Origin: Cohnella rhizoplanae | Lineage (GTDB): Bacteria > Bacillota > Bacilli > Paenibacillales > Paenibacillaceae | DNA: 64,000 bases | Assembly: GCF_948329515.1 (NCBI RefSeq) | Contig: NZ_CAOJCN010000023.1 | Span: forward strand, 1 to 64,000 | Direction: 5' to 3' | Shown here: piece by piece, positions 1 through 8,166 of the stretch | Numbering within the stretch: the first letter of the stretch is position 1 | How the letters are laid out: every line of letters begins with the position of its first letter | The notes under the pieces: model-generated | What the model was told of the DNA's origin: nothing | Database searches by the model: none | The model's input: only the letters and a program-made list of their open reading frames with translations | Position numbers and translations under genes: made by a program

Positions 1-72
1 CTGGCGAATTGAAATAAGTAAGGTGGCTCCGGGGGTGGAGTAGCGTATCAATGAAATTGCTGGTATCTGAAA

Positions 73-101
73 CAGAGCAAATCAATGCTCTGCTTTTTTT
101 T
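73..101 (+). terminator. Rho-independent terminator
   Basis: A perfect 7-bp stem (CAGAGCA/TGCTCTG, 6-nt loop) is followed by eight T. It would end a rightward gene lying mostly left of the window; the first 72 bases hold no recognisable gene. It marks the left edge of the AT-rich island. Confidence 0.8.
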
Positions 102-266
102 GTTTAAATTTATTTTGAATACAGGAGCAACTGCTAAGTGTTCCAAGTACCATTTGAGAAGCATTTATAAATTGAATTAACCGTATTTACCCTTGATAAT
201 TGAAGATGTTTCCAAATAATTGTACTATTAGTAATAGGCATAAAACCCTAGTTTGGGAGTGTTGGG

Positions 267-719
267 TTGTCCCACAAAACTTTTGTAAGTATCATCATGC
301 TTATGTTCAATTCAGAGCTAATCATCTAAGGAATACTTATGTGGCAAATAATACATTAATAAATCGATCGTTATTAGATGCTTACGATGGTCCTAGTGAT
401 GATTATATTCTTCAAATGGTAAGGCAATATAGCGCAATATCACCTAAAAGAGTCGACCGTTACAATTGTGTTCAGCGAGGCCCACACGCAGAAATGGGTA
501 GACTGGGAGATTTATGCTTCTCCGCGACCACATAAAGATAGGACGCGAATGGTCTTTTTGGAATATTCTCGCCTAATCAGTGATTTCCCAGCTAGGTTAC
601 TTGACTATATTAATAGTGGTTATGCAGTGACGATAAATTGAAATAATATCTCTTGGCAGTACCCTAGCAAGATAGATGAAGCATTCGCGAATAGACATAA
701 AGACTATATCTCGTTGTGA
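267..719 (+). pseudogene. Broken TIR-like protein (PF08937 / ThsB-type)
   Basis: Three frames together rebuild one TIR-like protein. It starts at TTG 267 behind GGGAG (255-259) and reads SHKTFVS. One base is missing near 288-290, after which the frame continues YHHAYVQFRANHLRN to DDYILQMVRQ. A 10-bp insertion at about 425-440 (CAATATAGCG before CAATATCACC) shifts the frame; removing it joins to YHLKESTVTIVFSEA and KWVDWEIYA, typical of the family. An in-frame TGA at 639-641 then stands where Trp would fit, and reading on gives WQYPSKIDEAFANRH to TGA 717-719. PF08937 proteins include the Thoeris sensor ThsB, which makes a cyclic-ADP-ribose-type signal on phage infection. With a frameshift, an insertion and a stop codon the gene cannot make the full protein. 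It ends about 25 bp before the membrane-protein gene, so it was probably the first gene of the same operon. The family call is by motif memory. Confidence 0.72.
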
Positions 720-746
720 ATACGAGGGGAGACAGCGAAACAGTTG

Positions 747-1418
747 ATGGCAAATCGCAGACGTAAGAAGGGGAGTCACACTTTGGTATTATTTGCGTTA
801 TTATTTATGTCTCTTTCAATAATTTTATTTACTATTAGTTTTTTTAGAGCATATAATCCAGGGAAGTTATCATTATCCGCCCCTTTTGGTTTGGGAAATA
901 TCGAACTAGATCGAGCGAAGCTAAGTGAAAAAGAGCTTGATATTGCGTGGAAGCTCTATGTACAGCTCTCTACAAGGAAAGCAGCAATTCCCTTAGAAGA
1001 TAGTGATATCATCACTGAGGTATACGATTCTTGGTACCAGCTATTTTCAACAACAAGGGAGTATCTCATTGAGATGCCTGCTAGGGATATTGAGGATAAT
1101 GAAAACGCACAGAAAATTATTGCCCTTGCACTTGATGTGCTAAATAAAGGATTACGTCCTCACTTGACAGAGTGGCAGGGGAAATATCAGAAGTGGTACG
1201 AAGATGAAATACAGTTAGATAAATATAAAGGAAAATCGCCACAAGAAATTCAAATAATTTACCCACAATATGATGATCTAATAAAGGACATGCGCAGAGT
1301 CAATATTGAACTCCAAAAATATGCTGATCAATTAAAACGCTTCTCCCATGAAACACCTGCCAATAAACCTACTAAAATCATTTCATGGTTCAAAGAGAAA
1401 TGGAATACGACTGTTTAA
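747..1418 (+). CDS. Single-pass membrane protein in TIR cassette
   Basis: A 223-residue protein of unknown function. It has a basic N-terminus (ANRRRKKGSH), one hydrophobic segment at about residues 11-34, and a charged, mostly helical domain of about 180 residues. That domain carries a Trp-rich stretch LRPHLTEWQGKYQKWYE and a closing SWFKEKWNTTV. It looks anchored by its N-terminus with the bulk in the cytoplasm, by the positive-inside rule. GGGGAG at 726-731 precedes both TTG 744 and ATG 747; the first codon is uncertain by one. It lies between the broken TIR-like gene and the TIR-STAND gene, and shares their AT-rich composition. A role as membrane partner or effector of the TIR-STAND protein is inference from position only. 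Confidence 0.75.
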   Translation: MANRRRKKGSHTLVLFALLFMSLSIILFTISFFRAYNPGKLSLSAPFGLGNIELDRAKLSEKELDIAWKLYVQLSTRKAAIPLEDSDIITEVYDSWYQLFSTTREYLIEMPARDIEDNENAQKIIALALDVLNKGLRPHLTEWQGKYQKWYEDEIQLDKYKGKSPQEIQIIYPQYDDLIKDMRRVNIELQKYADQLKRFSHETPANKPTKIISWFKEKWNTTV

Positions 1419-1504
1419 ATTATAAAGCTACGCTCAGCAGAGCACGGGTTATTGAAAATACTGTAGTTTTGCTTGAATTTTTTAGAAGATGTATTCGGAA
1501 TTCA

Positions 1505-1532
1505 TTTACTGTGCAAGATAGTTGGATATAGT
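1505..1532 (+). promoter_or_regulatory. Possible sigma-A promoter of TIR-STAND gene
   Basis: TTTACT (1505-1510), a 16-bp spacer and TATAGT (1527-1532) lie 34 bp before the start codon. The 147-bp gap after the membrane-protein gene leaves room for a separate promoter. AT-rich DNA gives chance matches, so this is weak. Confidence 0.3.
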
Positions 1533-1565
1533 ACACGAAAAAGCCGATTGAGGAGTGCGACTCAT

Positions 1566-4097
1566 ATGAAAGCCTTTTTATCCCATTCTTCTAGCGATAA
1601 AGATTTAGTTCGAAGTGTTGCTAATGAATTAGGTAGACAATTTTGCATCTTTGATGAGCAAGCATTCTCAACCGGAGAAGAGTTCATTTACTCTATTGAA
1701 GAAAAACTATCAGAGTCCTCATTATTTGTTTTTTTTGCAAGTAGACAAGCATTAGAGTCTGCTTGGGTAAAGTTTGAACTACACGAAGCTGCGTACAGAA
1801 AAATTCAACAGCAAATCGACAAGATATTAGTTTTTTTAATTGATTCGATTGAAGTTAAAGAACTGCCCATGTGGTTGACAAGAGGAAAAATAGAAAGTGT
1901 TATATCACCGAAGCTAATAGCAGGAAAGATAAGACAGGTAGTTGATTCTCTCATGAGAAATCAACAGTTTCCTTATTTTGTTGGAAGATTATCTAACATT
2001 CAGGAGGCAGAAAATAAACTTATGCCTACGGATGGTTCGCACCCCCCAAAAATTATAAGTATCTTCGGCTTACGGGGGATTGGAAGGAGAACATTCACAA
2101 CTAGGCTATCAAATGATCTATTAAATCTAGAACGGACTCAAACAATTCAAATAGAAAGTGGTGACTTGCTTAAAGATGTAGCAGTAAAACTGGCTGATAT
2201 CGTTGAACCTTATGCAACAAAGGAAGGCCTGGAATACTTAATTGAAAGAATAAAAGCGGAAACTAATCAAGATACAATTAGTAGAATAATAAGTTACTTA
2301 AAAACACTCGTTAGAAACTCCATTATGCCAGTTTTTATTGATGAAGGTGGCCTTCTAGACGAGAACGCAATTATTTATCCTTTTGTAAGGGAATTAATTA
2401 GGAATATCCCAGTAGATGAGGATATATATTTAACCCTTGTCACTACGCGTAAGCCAATTTTTGAAGAAAGTTTTGGAGACTCTGTAATTCCTACAATTCG
2501 TTTAGATCCCCTTAAAAACGATGAGACAAAAAGGTTAATTGCAACACTGTCAAACAAAGAACAGCTAAAGCTAAGTGCAGTGCAGATTGCGGAATTAGCT
2601 GAATATGTTACAGGGTTTCCACCTTCATCTTATCATGCTATAGCACTTAGTAAGGAGTATGGAATAGATCTCATCCTAGCAGACAAGAGTAAGTTGGTCG
2701 AATTTAGGTCCACTTCCTTTATTAGGTTTTTGAAAAGTGATGTTAAATTGAGTGACACGGAGAAGGGGATATTAAAAATATTGGTAATCTATTCACCATT
2801 GCCTGTTGCTGTATTGGGGGTAGTGGTGGATCCAGAAAATCAGAACAATTGCCCGGACGCAATAATTAATTTAATCAATCTAGCACTAATAATTCCTGAT
2901 GAGTTTGGAAACTATAGCATATCAGATCCAATTAGAGAGGCAGTTTATAGGGAGATAGGTAGGCCAGATCCAATGGTAAGTAAAGTTGTATACGAAAGAT
3001 TAAATGAGTATATACAAAGTGCTGAATCCCCACATTTAGATTTATTTAGGGTGCTGTTTAGGGCACGAAGTATGTTTGAGCACTCAACAAAATCACAAGA
3101 CGACAAATCAATAAAACTAGCAAGCGACATAGTACGCCTGACTGAGGAGCTGTACCATTCTCGGGATTATATGAGTTGTATTTCTTTTGCAAAAGATGCT
3201 CTACTAGAACGTCCGGATAATGTTAAGGCTAGGAGTTTTCTGATTCGGGCGTTAATTCAAGAGGAGCACTGGAAGGAAGCTCAGACCGAAATTGATATTT
3301 TGAAACGGGAAAGCAAGCTGCGAGATGCATATTATCTTGAAGGTTTTTTAGAAAGAAAAAGAGGCAGATGGCCTGAAGCTATTGCAGCATATCAAAAATC
3401 TTTGGATCATGGGCGCACAGGGACAGCGGTTTATCGTGACCTTGCACAATGTTACTTTTTACTTAATGACTATCCTAGTTCGAGGAAGTTTATTGAGTTG
3501 GCCGGCCAAGATTTTGATAATAGATACATTGTTGACTTGCAAATTCAAATATATATGAAAGAGGGCGATCAAGAAAAAGCCAGAGAAAAGCTATTAATAT
3601 TAAAAGATATTGATTCACTTTCATACTATTTACATAGACTCTCAACGGTTGAGTATCAGTTTAACTCTCTTGGTGAGGCCTATAAGGCATCGAAAGGAGC
3701 AGTCGAAGCTGATAGTAGCCCTTCATTTGAAATGTTAGCGCAACTTGTAAATTGTGCAGTAGAAATTGGTGAACTTTCTATCGCGCTGGACAATTTAAAA
3801 ATATTGGATGATAAGTATAGAAGGGTTAAAAGTGATGTACGGAATGGATTGAGAAGTAAATACGAGATTGCCAAGAAAAATTACCGTGATGCACTTAGTA
3901 TTTTAAGTAACTTAAAGGAGAAGGATAAACCAGTAATCAAAGCGATGCGTTGTGAAGCAATAGAGGGGCTATTAAGGGAACACTCGATGTCGGATCGAGA
4001 TAGAATAAATCTGCAGGAAGAATTAGATATATTGAAGAGGGATTTGGATGATGTGAATACTACTGAACTACGTTTTTATTTAGACCATGCCAATTAG
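1566..4097 (+). CDS. TIR-STAND NTPase-TPR protein, probable phage defence
   Basis: 843 residues from ATG 1566, chosen because AGGAG lies 10 bp upstream and the TIR fold begins at once (MKAFLSHSSSDKD). Residues 1-110 are a TIR domain; W67 and E71 in SAWVKFELHEA match the conserved helix that carries the catalytic Glu in NAD-cleaving TIRs. Residues 138-141 are FVGR, typical of the STAND entry. The P-loop GLRGIGRRT (168-176) has Arg where the Walker A Lys is expected and Arg in place of the next Ser/Thr. A Walker B-like PVFIDEGG follows (255-262), then a TTR motif as in NB-ARC proteins near 286. From about residue 500 to the end there are TPR-like helical repeats (for example WPEAIAAYQKSLDHG). 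The order effector, NTPase, repeat sensor is that of prokaryotic NLR-like (Avs/bacterial TIR-NLR) defence proteins, which oligomerise on target binding and activate the TIR. Triggers and activity here are inferred. Codon use is AT-rich, unlike all genes to the right, so recent acquisition is likely. Confidence 0.87.
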   Translation: MKAFLSHSSSDKDLVRSVANELGRQFCIFDEQAFSTGEEFIYSIEEKLSESSLFVFFASRQALESAWVKFELHEAAYRKIQQQIDKILVFLIDSIEVKELPMWLTRGKIESVISPKLIAGKIRQVVDSLMRNQQFPYFVGRLSNIQEAENKLMPTDGSHPPKIISIFGLRGIGRRTFTTRLSNDLLNLERTQTIQIESGDLLKDVAVKLADIVEPYATKEGLEYLIERIKAETNQDTISRIISYLKTLVRNSIMPVFIDEGGLLDENAIIYPFVRELIRNIPVDEDIYLTLVTTRKPIFEESFGDSVIPTIRLDPLKNDETKRLIATLSNKEQLKLSAVQIAELAEYVTGFPPSSYHAIALSKEYGIDLILADKSKLVEFRSTSFIRFLKSDVKLSDTEKGILKILVIYSPLPVAVLGVVVDPENQNNCPDAIINLINLALIIPDEFGNYSISDPIREAVYREIGRPDPMVSKVVYERLNEYIQSAESPHLDLFRVLFRARSMFEHSTKSQDDKSIKLASDIVRLTEELYHSRDYMSCISFAKDALLERPDNVKARSFLIRALIQEEHWKEAQTEIDILKRESKLRDAYYLEGFLERKRGRWPEAIAAYQKSLDHGRTGTAVYRDLAQCYFLLNDYPSSRKFIELAGQDFDNRYIVDLQIQIYMKEGDQEKAREKLLILKDIDSLSYYLHRLSTVEYQFNSLGEAYKASKGAVEADSSPSFEMLAQLVNCAVEIGELSIALDNLKILDDKYRRVKSDVRNGLRSKYEIAKKNYRDALSILSNLKEKDKPVIKAMRCEAIEGLLREHSMSDRDRINLQEELDILKRDLDDVNTTELRFYLDHAN

Positions 4098-4369
4098 CCA
4101 CTATATACACTGCTATGGTTAGCTGAACCCTCTGAAGAACATACAATCTTAGTTCGAGGTTACGCCGTGAACAGTGCTTGTAGCAAAGCAAATAGCTAAA
4201 CAAAAGATCGCTAATTCCTTTACAGGAGTTTGCCCAATCTATTTCCACAAAAGTAACTCCGCAACTTTGGTGTCGAAGTTATGTGACTGGAAAAATGTAA
4301 ATTTCCATTATTGAGCCTTGAAGGTGTACTACCGACTTCAAAAGGTTTTCCCAGTGAATATCTTACACA
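4098..4369. other. AT-rich intergenic stretch, right edge of island
   Basis: No supportable gene. AT-rich composition continues to about 4340, then changes to the GC-rich composition of the rest of the window. No attachment-site repeat or tRNA was seen. Confidence 0.5.
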
Positions 4370-4408
4370 CATCGTCATGCTGGCGTTCAGCCGGACGATG
4401 TATTTTTT
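4370..4408 (+). terminator. Rho-independent terminator
   Basis: CATCGTC pairs with GACGATG around an inner GCTG/CAGC helix, followed by TATTTTTTAT. It probably closes the transcript of the AT-rich island. Confidence 0.6.
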
Positions 4409-4509
4409 ATGCTCTCAAATCAACAAGAAATCAACACTCAATCTTCCATAGACCTCCTGGTTTCTGCTCCTCCCCCCACCGGGTAATAGAGCCCAAAGGA
4501 GGGGCTGTC

Positions 4510-5595
4510 ATGCCGCAAGCGAAGTTTTTTCGCATCATTCTCAGCATTATCTTCGTGCTGATGGCAATCTATTTTCTCTTCCTTGATCGATTCTTGTTCG
4601 CGCCGGTCGTTCGGCTGTTCGAAATTCTGATCCTACCGATTACGCTGTCCGGCTTTTTCTATTACCTCCTCCGCCCGATCGTCAACTTTCTACATCACCG
4701 GGGGATGAAGCGTTTGCTTGCCGTAACGCTGCTTTATCTGGTGTTTGCGGGTTTAATCGCGCTGTTTGTCTGGCTGGTGTGGCCGACGCTGCGCGATCAA
4801 GTGAACACCTTTATCAACAGCGCGCCCGAAGTGGTAGAGGACCTGAACGATCAGGTTCAGGATAAGACCGAAGACGGGAGCGTGGTCTCCGCCGTCCTGC
4901 CGGAGTCGTTCGATTTGGAAACCCGGCTTTCGGAATACGCCCAGAAGGCGGCCGCTTGGGCTTCTACGTATTTAACGAATTTGATATCCATCCTATCCCG
5001 TGCCGTCTTACTGATCGGCGTCGTGCCGGTCATTCTCTTCTTTATGCTCAAGGACGGGCGTAAGCTCGAGGATTCGCTGCTCTACTTGGTGCCGCGCAAA
5101 TACAAGGCCGAAGGACATGCGGCCCTGTCGGAGATTGACGAAGCGCTCGGTTCGTTCATCGTAAGCCGGGTTGTGCTGAACATCATTCTCGGCGGACTCA
5201 TGTACGTCGGCTTCCTGTTCATCGGGCTTCCGTATGCACTGATGCTCGTGCTAGTAGCCGTCGTGCTGAACTTTATTCCGTATATCGGCGCCATTATATC
5301 GGCTATTCCGATCCTGGTTGTCGCGTTTATGGAATCGCCCTCCATGGCCCTCTGGTCGCTGCTCATTATTCTGGTTGCGCAGCAGATTCAGGACCATATT
5401 CTGACGCCGATCATTTTCGGGCGGACGATGGCGATTCATCCCGTTACCATTATCGTGCTGCTGTTGGTTGGCGGCGATCTCGCGGGCGTGCTCGGCATGC
5501 TGCTCAGCATTCCGGCCTATATTGTGGTTAAAATATTGCTGACGCACATCTACAAGCTCTTCTTCCAGGAGAAGGTGGAAGAGATTGTAGAATAG
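4510..5595 (+). CDS. AI-2E family transporter
   Basis: 361 residues from ATG 4510, chosen because AAAGGAGGGG lies 6 bp upstream; the open frame extends further left but reads poorly there. A polytopic membrane protein with about eight segments, a soluble part near residues 100-150 and the family signature PYIGAIISAIP near residue 260. Members (formerly UPF0118; YueF, YtvI and YdbI in Bacillus) include the putative AI-2 exporter TqsA and Na+/H+ antiporters, so the substrate cannot be named. It stands alone between two terminators and is the first gene of normal composition after the island. Confidence 0.9.
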   Translation: MPQAKFFRIILSIIFVLMAIYFLFLDRFLFAPVVRLFEILILPITLSGFFYYLLRPIVNFLHHRGMKRLLAVTLLYLVFAGLIALFVWLVWPTLRDQVNTFINSAPEVVEDLNDQVQDKTEDGSVVSAVLPESFDLETRLSEYAQKAAAWASTYLTNLISILSRAVLLIGVVPVILFFMLKDGRKLEDSLLYLVPRKYKAEGHAALSEIDEALGSFIVSRVVLNIILGGLMYVGFLFIGLPYALMLVLVAVVLNFIPYIGAIISAIPILVVAFMESPSMALWSLLIILVAQQIQDHILTPIIFGRTMAIHPVTIIVLLLVGGDLAGVLGMLLSIPAYIVVKILLTHIYKLFFQEKVEEIVE

Positions 5596-5608
5596 CGGCG
5601 ATCCAAGG

Positions 5609-5653
5609 ACCAACGGAGCATCCGGCGCAAGCCCGTATGCTCTGTTGGTTTAT
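5609..5653. terminator. Bidirectional terminator between convergent genes
   Basis: ACCAACGGAGCAT pairs with ATGCTCTGTTGGT (one mismatch). It lies between the stops of convergent genes and can serve both, although the T-runs are short. Confidence 0.65.
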
Positions 5654-7264
5654 TCATTTCACCCTAAAAGTACGCGGTCCCCATCTCTTAACCAGAATGA
5701 TCGCCGTCACGAAGTAAACGGCCGTGATTGTGACTATGGCTATAGCTAGTCCCGCGGCATCGGCCTTCAAGAGGAGGGCCAATACGAAAGCCATAGAAAC
5801 GGCAATGTTGACGAGAAAGAAAAAGGGATTTTTCACGTTGAGCTCGGTCGAATAAGGCTGCAGGATGTAATACAGGAACAGATGGTGGATGGAGAAAAAT
5901 ACGGATAGCGCAACCAGGCAGACCCACGTAAGGAGCAATTCGCTCGTCGGGACTCCCCCGGCCGTCAGCGCAAATCCGGTCAAGGCGGCTCCCATCCCGC
6001 CGGCAAGCGTGAGGTTAAGCCCGCAGATGCGGTATAGCCGTTGGCGGAAATGACGGTCGGCGTCATTGCGGTAGAAGCTGTAACGCATGAGGCTGAGATC
6101 GCAGTTATAGAACAAGGCCTTGCATGCTTTTTCCCCAATGGACAGAAAGTTCATGATCCAGATCAGCCAAGGCATTCCCTTGCTCCAGTTTGCAGCCAGG
6201 GCGGAGGCCCGTTCAGGGTCGGTCACAGAGAGCGCGACGCCGATTAAGCCTATAGCGCCGATAATGGCCATTCTGTTCCACAAGGGGCGCGATAGGAGGC
6301 TGCGATGCCTTGCGAAAAACAACGCATGGAGATAGGCATACCCTTCACGGCTGTTAAAGGGGACCGTCTGCCCGTCGCTATGCGTATAGTCGAGGTCCTT
6401 GTCCTTTGACTTGACTTGCATTTTATTTGCTTCGCTGAACATTTTCCCGAGATCGAGCAGCGGATCGTCCCGTCTCGCGGCGGCATCCACTGCGGTTCGA
6501 TAGTCGGCATATCGTGCTAACCGCACCGCGGCGATCGCGCCCAGCGCCGCAATGACCATCGTAACGGGCCACAGCAGCAGCAGCTTGCCGCCGGAGGGAA
6601 TCCAATTTAGAAAAATCGGCGCATAAGCAGCCGCGTAACCGAGTCCAATCGCAAGCCAAACGACCGCCGTATTTTTGATGAGCACGTTTCCCGTTTTCTG
6701 AAACAGCTTGAGATGAAGATATTCGCAAAACACCCGCCAAAGCGTGACCGACGCGGCCAGCGCGATCCCTTGAATAAAGGGGACGTCCAGTAGAGAGGCG
6801 AAGAGCAGCATAGCCGGTATGTAGTAGATAAAGTAAGAGAAATAACGATAGCCCAGCGACGCTTGCATATAGGCGGCAGGCTTCATCCGCATGAGCTTTA
6901 CGGCAATGTACTTCTCTCGCTTCGTCTCCAGAACCGTGATGCTCGCGACACCCGCAACCAAGAAGCTAAGCAGCAAAAAGATATGCAAAAATAGCGACAG
7001 CTGATCCTCCTGGGATAGGGTCTCGTTCCCTACGACGGCCGGCAAGTAAACCATCAAACCCAGAAAAGCCAGCTTGGACACGAAGCCCCAGACGATTTGC
7101 AGAAGGAACGCGATGACGGCAATCGCCTTTTTCCCTTTCAGATTGGCATATTGCGTATCCTTAACGGCTCTGCCGGCCAACGGCAGCCTCTGGGCGTAAT
7201 AAATCAGTCGATTGACGGCGGAGGAAGTCCGGATGGAAAACAGCGTGCTAAATGTCCTCAGCAT
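5654..7264 (-). CDS. ABC exporter membrane subunit
   Basis: 536 residues, very hydrophobic, about twelve membrane segments, with a long cytoplasmic loop near residues 265-310 (charged, KSKDKDLDYTHSDG). The start overlaps the last 17 bp of the upstream ATPase gene, so the two are translationally coupled. This matches EcsAB- or YthPQ-type exporters, in which a large permease without sequence signature follows a short ATPase. The substrate is unknown; such pairs handle peptides or affect membrane-protease function. Confidence 0.8.
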   Translation of the reverse strand: MLRTFSTLFSIRTSSAVNRLIYYAQRLPLAGRAVKDTQYANLKGKKAIAVIAFLLQIVWGFVSKLAFLGLMVYLPAVVGNETLSQEDQLSLFLHIFLLLSFLVAGVASITVLETKREKYIAVKLMRMKPAAYMQASLGYRYFSYFIYYIPAMLLFASLLDVPFIQGIALAASVTLWRVFCEYLHLKLFQKTGNVLIKNTAVVWLAIGLGYAAAYAPIFLNWIPSGGKLLLLWPVTMVIAALGAIAAVRLARYADYRTAVDAAARRDDPLLDLGKMFSEANKMQVKSKDKDLDYTHSDGQTVPFNSREGYAYLHALFFARHRSLLSRPLWNRMAIIGAIGLIGVALSVTDPERASALAANWSKGMPWLIWIMNFLSIGEKACKALFYNCDLSLMRYSFYRNDADRHFRQRLYRICGLNLTLAGGMGAALTGFALTAGGVPTSELLLTWVCLVALSVFFSIHHLFLYYILQPYSTELNVKNPFFFLVNIAVSMAFVLALLLKADAAGLAIAIVTITAVYFVTAIILVKRWGPRTFRVK

Positions 7265-7940
7265 GACTCGTATCCTTTAACAATGAAATAATGCTTGGCT
7301 CGAACTCCGCGCTGCCTAGCCAATCGGCCGGTACGGCGGACAATCGGCCGTTGTTCAGCACGACGATCTCATCGCATAAGTCGGCGGCCAACTGCAAGAT
7401 ATGGGTAGAGAAAATGAGGATATGATCGCGTTTCATTTCGCGCAGCATATTTTTCATCTCATGCGCCACGATCACGTCGAAGGAGGTCAGCGGTTCGTCA
7501 AGCAGGATGACCGGCGGTTTTGAAATGAGAAAAAGCATCATCTGAATTTTGTTTTTCATGCCATGGGAGTAGTTTTTAATAAGCCGGTGACGATCTTCCC
7601 CCGACATGCTCATGCGATCGAAGTAAGCGTCGATATTGGCGTCAGGATGCTTATCCCGGTTAATATCGAGGAAGAATTTAATGAATTCATAGCCGGTCAG
7701 AAATTCGGGCAGGATCGGCAGCGAATACACGTAACCAATATCCGCCTCGGCCAGTTTCCGCTCGCCTTCCCCATCCTTCAACCGCGCATGTCCGCCATCG
7801 ATCTGGGTTTCGCCGCTCAGACAATTAAACAATGTCGTTTTCCCTGCGCCGTTGCGACCTAGCAGTCCGTATATTTTACCTTTTTGAAAATGGAACCCTG
7901 CGTCCTGGAGCACTTTTTTATCCCCAAAGCTTTTGGTCAT
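7248..7940 (-). CDS. ABC exporter ATPase subunit
   Basis: 230 residues from ATG 7940. Walker A GRNGAGKTT, a YSHGMKNKIQ signature typical of ABC-2/Ecs-type exporters (instead of LSGGQ), Walker B VILLDEP and switch His in FSTHIL. It energises the membrane protein that follows. Upstream codons in the same frame read IELILQG, which is how family members normally begin, yet no ATG, GTG or TTG lies there before a stop. So either ATG 7940 is used and the protein lacks the first beta-strand, or an unusual codon initiates. Confidence 0.87.
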   Translation of the reverse strand: MTKSFGDKKVLQDAGFHFQKGKIYGLLGRNGAGKTTLFNCLSGETQIDGGHARLKDGEGERKLAEADIGYVYSLPILPEFLTGYEFIKFFLDINRDKHPDANIDAYFDRMSMSGEDRHRLIKNYSHGMKNKIQMMLFLISKPPVILLDEPLTSFDVIVAHEMKNMLREMKRDHILIFSTHILQLAADLCDEIVVLNNGRLSAVPADWLGSAEFEPSIISLLKDTSHAEDI

Positions 7941-8166
7941 TCCCTGTAGGATGAGTTCGATGCCGGTTACCCCATTTCTGATGGTATATGGTCACTCGTC
8001 TATTACGCAGCTGTAACCGGACCGTTGCGGACATTCCCGGGCAGGCGCGAGGCAGTTCCCGTTTGGTAACTATCTTACCGATCCGTGTCTATCGCACGAA
8101 AAAGTGCATTCTATTCGCATCGGAATGGCTGTGATAGGATGATCCAAACAGAAGGGAAGGTGCCGC

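Noticed and set aside
1473..1565. Upstream extension of the TIR-STAND gene from TTG 1473
   Set aside because: TIR homology starts at ATG 1566, which has its own AGGAG site; the extension has no ribosome site and contains the candidate promoter.
267..4097. A complete Thoeris system
   Set aside because: The ThsB-like gene is broken and no ThsA (SIR2/Macro plus SLOG) protein is encoded; the TIR protein nearby is a STAND-TPR type.
4318..4509. N-terminal extension of the AI-2E transporter
   Set aside because: Residues before MPQAKFF look non-coding, span a terminator hairpin, and AAAGGAGGGG precedes ATG 4510.
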